From: SIG440 sp045645485
GTDB lineage: Bacteria > Bacillota > Clostridia > Monoglobales > Monoglobaceae
Reading direction: 5' to 3'
NCBI GenBank assembly: GCA_045645485.1
Contig: JAZRIX010000040.1
Coordinates: 1 to 16,848, forward strand
DNA: 16,848 nt
Position numbers and translations under genes: made by a program. The notes below the pieces were generated by a model, which was given only the letters and a program-made list of their open reading frames with translations, was not told the DNA's origin and did no database searches. Position 1 is the stretch's first letter. Each line of letters begins with the position of its first letter. Shown piece by piece: positions 15,598-16,848 of the stretch.

Positions 15598-15630
15598 CAG
15601 TTTGTTGGAAATACAGCTATTTTTACATTT

Positions 15631-15669
15631 AAAAAAAACGGCGTTAACCGATGTTTCGGATAACGCCGT
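15631..15669. terminator. Hairpin terminator shared by the convergent operons
   Basis: ACGGCGTTA (15638-15646) pairs with TAACGCCGT (15661-15669), and CCG (15648-15650) with CGG (15657-15659) across an A-A mismatch; the loop is ATGTTT. The A-run at 15631-15638 becomes a U-run on the minus strand, so it is a classic terminator for the membrane-protein pair. On the plus strand the tail (ATATTATTAAT) is weaker but could end the his operon. Confidence 0.8.
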
Positions 15670-16015
15670 ATATTATTAATACTATAATTTCAAACCATAA
15701 AAACGTGTTGCAAAAAGGATGCGTTTTGCTTTGACCTGTGCGTATGTAAGAAATCCGTTCGTAGAATATGCACCCTGCAACCGCAGGACCCGTAACAAAG
15801 ATTACAGGATTAAAGCGGAATGCTGATACAAAATCCAAACGTGCAATTGACACAATCATACGTGTTATACCGCAACCCGGGCAATCAAGACCCGTTATCA
15901 AATTCAAGGGGCAGGGGATCCGTATATCGGTAATCAATACAAAAATAAGATATAAAAAACCGATAAAAAGAAGGCTTACCCAGATTTCAAGCTCTTTTTG
16001 CAGCCGTTTTTTCAT
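15644..16015 (-). CDS. DUF2752 family membrane protein
   Basis: From the ATG at 16015 the product is 123 residues, starting MKKRLQKELEIW; a TTG at 16024 in the same frame is an alternative, and neither has a clear ribosome binding site. Three hydrophobic segments are visible (about 11-31, 67-83 and 105-118). The family hallmark CPGCGITRM lies after the first segment, with another Cys in IPCPLN just before. The function of DUF2752 is not established; the CPGCG motif could bind metal or form disulfides. The gene starts 8-17 bases after the DUF4234 stop, so the two are probably coupled. Its stop codon lies inside the terminator stem. Confidence 0.85.
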   Translation of the reverse strand: MKKRLQKELEIWVSLLFIGFLYLIFVLITDIRIPCPLNLITGLDCPGCGITRMIVSIARLDFVSAFRFNPVIFVTGPAVAGCIFYERISYIRTGQSKTHPFCNTFLWFEIIVLIIYGVIRNIG

Positions 16016-16031
16016 TTTGTCCAAAAACGTA

Positions 16032-16373
16032 TTAGATAGCCTTGTTTACAGAATCCTGCATCAATGCCAATGAAACAATACCAAGACCGCAGAATGTAAG
16101 AACGAGATAGATTATACCTCTGTTGCTTGCGGGCTGACCTTTTGAAGCGTAGAGACTGTCAAGGTTGTTACCCATTTTGAACATCCAGATGAACAAGTAG
16201 ATTCCACAAGTAACGATTGAAAGCAATACTGCCATACCGCCTGAAGGTGATTCTGTGTCACCTGTGAGGGATTTTACTTCGTCTGTGAGCTTGTACTGCC
16301 AGTAATATGCGTAAAGTCCGCAAGTTACAATTGACAAAATGATGGATGTTACGATGTTTCTCTGTTGGATCAT
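16032..16373 (-). CDS. DUF4234-like small membrane protein
   Basis: The start is the ATG at 16373, preceded by AAGGAGAG about 8 bases upstream; the longer frame from 16523 passes through the promoter and is not supported. The product is 113 residues with three membrane segments. The first two are related to each other: ILSIVTCGLYAYYWQYKLTDEV (given as ILSIVTCGLY and YWQYKL) and LLSIVTCGIYLFIWMFKMGN, an internal repeat typical of DUF4234. The loop between them is SLTGDTESPSGG. The C-terminal segment is YLVLTFCGLGIVSLALMQ and ends QDSVNKAI. The function of the family is unknown. It is the first gene of a two-gene minus-strand unit. Confidence 0.83.
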   Translation of the reverse strand: MIQQRNIVTSIILSIVTCGLYAYYWQYKLTDEVKSLTGDTESPSGGMAVLLSIVTCGIYLFIWMFKMGNNLDSLYASKGQPASNRGIIYLVLTFCGLGIVSLALMQDSVNKAI

Positions 16374-16415
16374 AAATAATCTCTCCTTAAAATAAGTATT
16401 TATTAACTTTTTGTA

Positions 16416-16444
16416 ATTATACCAAATATTTTTACATATGTCAA
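16416..16444 (-). promoter_or_regulatory. Consensus promoter of the DUF4234-DUF2752 unit
   Basis: Read on the minus strand, TTGACA (16444-16439) and TATAAT (16421-16416) match the sigma-A consensus in all twelve positions and are 17 bases apart. Initiation near 16409 leaves a leader of about 36 bases. High constitutive transcription is expected. Confidence 0.88.
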
Positions 16445-16601
16445 CAAAAAGCAACAAATTATTGATATAAACGAAATAAATGTTTTTATTTATATATTGC
16501 TGACAAGATATAAGGTGAAACAACGTCTTATACCTTTTTACGTATGCATTAATTGTTATTTTAGAGGATTTATGGACATAAAATTATGAGAGGTGAAATA
16601 G

Positions 16602-16769
16602 ATGGATGAATACCGAGTTGAATACTTCATAGCGGATGCTGGCGGAGAATATACAGAGTTTTCAAATTTAAATGAAAAAGATACAAGCCAATGGAAAAAA
16701 GATTTGGAGGAACAGGCGTTGAGTGAGTATTATAATAAAAAAATAAAAGTTTCGGACAAAAAAATTTGA
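16602..16769 (+). CDS. Small hypothetical protein, 55 residues
   Basis: The frame starts MDEYRVEYFIADAGGEYTEF, with GAGAGGTG about 7 bases before the ATG, and ends in a Lys-rich tail (KKIKVSDKKI). It is soluble and charged; the middle (NEKDTSQWKKDLEEQAL) is probably helical. I do not recognise it. No good promoter is seen; TTGTTA (16553) with TAAAAT (16579-16584) has a 20-base spacer. It is followed after 55 bases by the start of another gene on the same strand, so it may belong to the same mobile unit as that gene. Confidence 0.6.
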   Translation: MDEYRVEYFIADAGGEYTEFSNLNEKDTSQWKKDLEEQALSEYYNKKIKVSDKKI

Positions 16770-16793
16770 TTTTGATAAGCGGTATGAATAAAT

Positions 16794-16842
16794 AGCTGCC
16801 GTTTTTCGGGAAGGAGAATATTTATTGAAAAGAGCGGCAGCT
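16794..16842 (+). promoter_or_regulatory. Hairpin enclosing the ribosome binding site and start of the terminal gene
   Basis: AGCTGCCG (16794-16801) is a perfect inverted match to CGGCAGCT (16835-16842). TTTTC (16803-16807) can pair with GAAAA (16827-16831) above it. AAGGAG (16811-16816) and most of the TTG start codon lie in the loop. Such a structure could tune translation. Confidence 0.5.
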
Positions 16843-16848
16843 TATATA
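16825..16848 (+). CDS. Start of a gene, possibly a serine recombinase (3' end outside window)
   Basis: Only eight codons are in the window: a TTG start, then KRAAAYI, running off the end. AAGGAG (16811-16816) is 8 bases upstream, which fixes the start. A short basic stretch followed by AAAYI is how many resolvase/invertase-type serine recombinases begin (the usual continuation is RVST, with the catalytic serine), but that part is not in view. The assignment rests on this resemblance alone. Confidence 0.45.

Noticed and set aside
15590..15604. Inverted repeat CAAAC-TGACA-GTTTG over the lipoprotein stop as a terminator
   Set aside because: The stem is only five bases with AT-rich pairs and no U-run; the hairpin at 15638-15669 is far better.
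16374..16523. N-terminal extension of the DUF4234 protein
   Set aside because: It would cover the consensus promoter, is AT-rich low-complexity sequence, and the ATG at 16373 has a strong ribosome binding site.

Overview
The window looks like a chromosomal segment of a low-GC, Gram-positive anaerobe of the Clostridia (Bacillota), probably of an Oscillospiraceae/Ruminococcaceae-like lineage. The grounds are strong AGGAGG-type ribosome binding sites, tightly overlapping genes, S-layer-homology (SLH) repeats, a two-subunit HisZ/short-HisG enzyme, and a B12-dependent methionine synthase whose reactivation domain is a separate protein. Taxonomy is inferred from gene style only.

Layout. (1) 1-1000: the 3' end of a gene that carries the HPNCRC tail of an SPP1-gp7/MuF-like module, a hydrophobic pre-toxin segment and a C-terminal toxin-like domain. 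A small acidic protein, a candidate immunity protein, follows. A long hairpin ends the unit, and a gene-free stretch (1001-1409) holds that hairpin, a second inverted repeat, a short GTGAATA repeat and a promoter. (2) 1351-6710: a methionine/one-carbon operon, metF - MetH reactivation protein - metH, with overlapping genes, then an exported SLH protein only 13 bases downstream, closed by a hairpin. (3) 6741-15597: a complete histidine operon, yerC (TrpR-like regulator) - hisZ - hisG - hisD - hisC - hisB - hisH - hisA - hisF - hisIE - hisK, with a near-consensus promoter that contains an inverted repeat. Every step from PRPP and ATP to histidine is encoded. A short double-hairpin repeat separates hisH from hisA. 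The last gene is a small lipoprotein whose reading frame is broken in a run of seven A. (4) 15631-16444, minus strand: a DUF4234 - DUF2752 membrane-protein pair under a perfect consensus promoter, converging on the his operon at a shared hairpin. (5) 16602-16848: a 55-residue unknown protein, then the first eight codons of a gene whose start (MKRAAAYI) resembles a serine recombinase, with its ribosome binding site in the loop of a hairpin.

How it fits together. The core is housekeeping amino-acid biosynthesis. MetF makes 5-methyl-THF, MetH uses it to methylate homocysteine, and the small partner protein would rescue oxidised cobalamin. The his operon probably contains its own regulator. The flanks look accessory: phage-type toxin/immunity on the left and possible recombinase on the right. 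I see no clearly new system. The items most worth checking are the putative YerC operator, the frameshifted lipoprotein, the metH-SLH linkage, the intra-operon repeat, the MuF-type toxin/immunity pair, and the structured start of the terminal gene.
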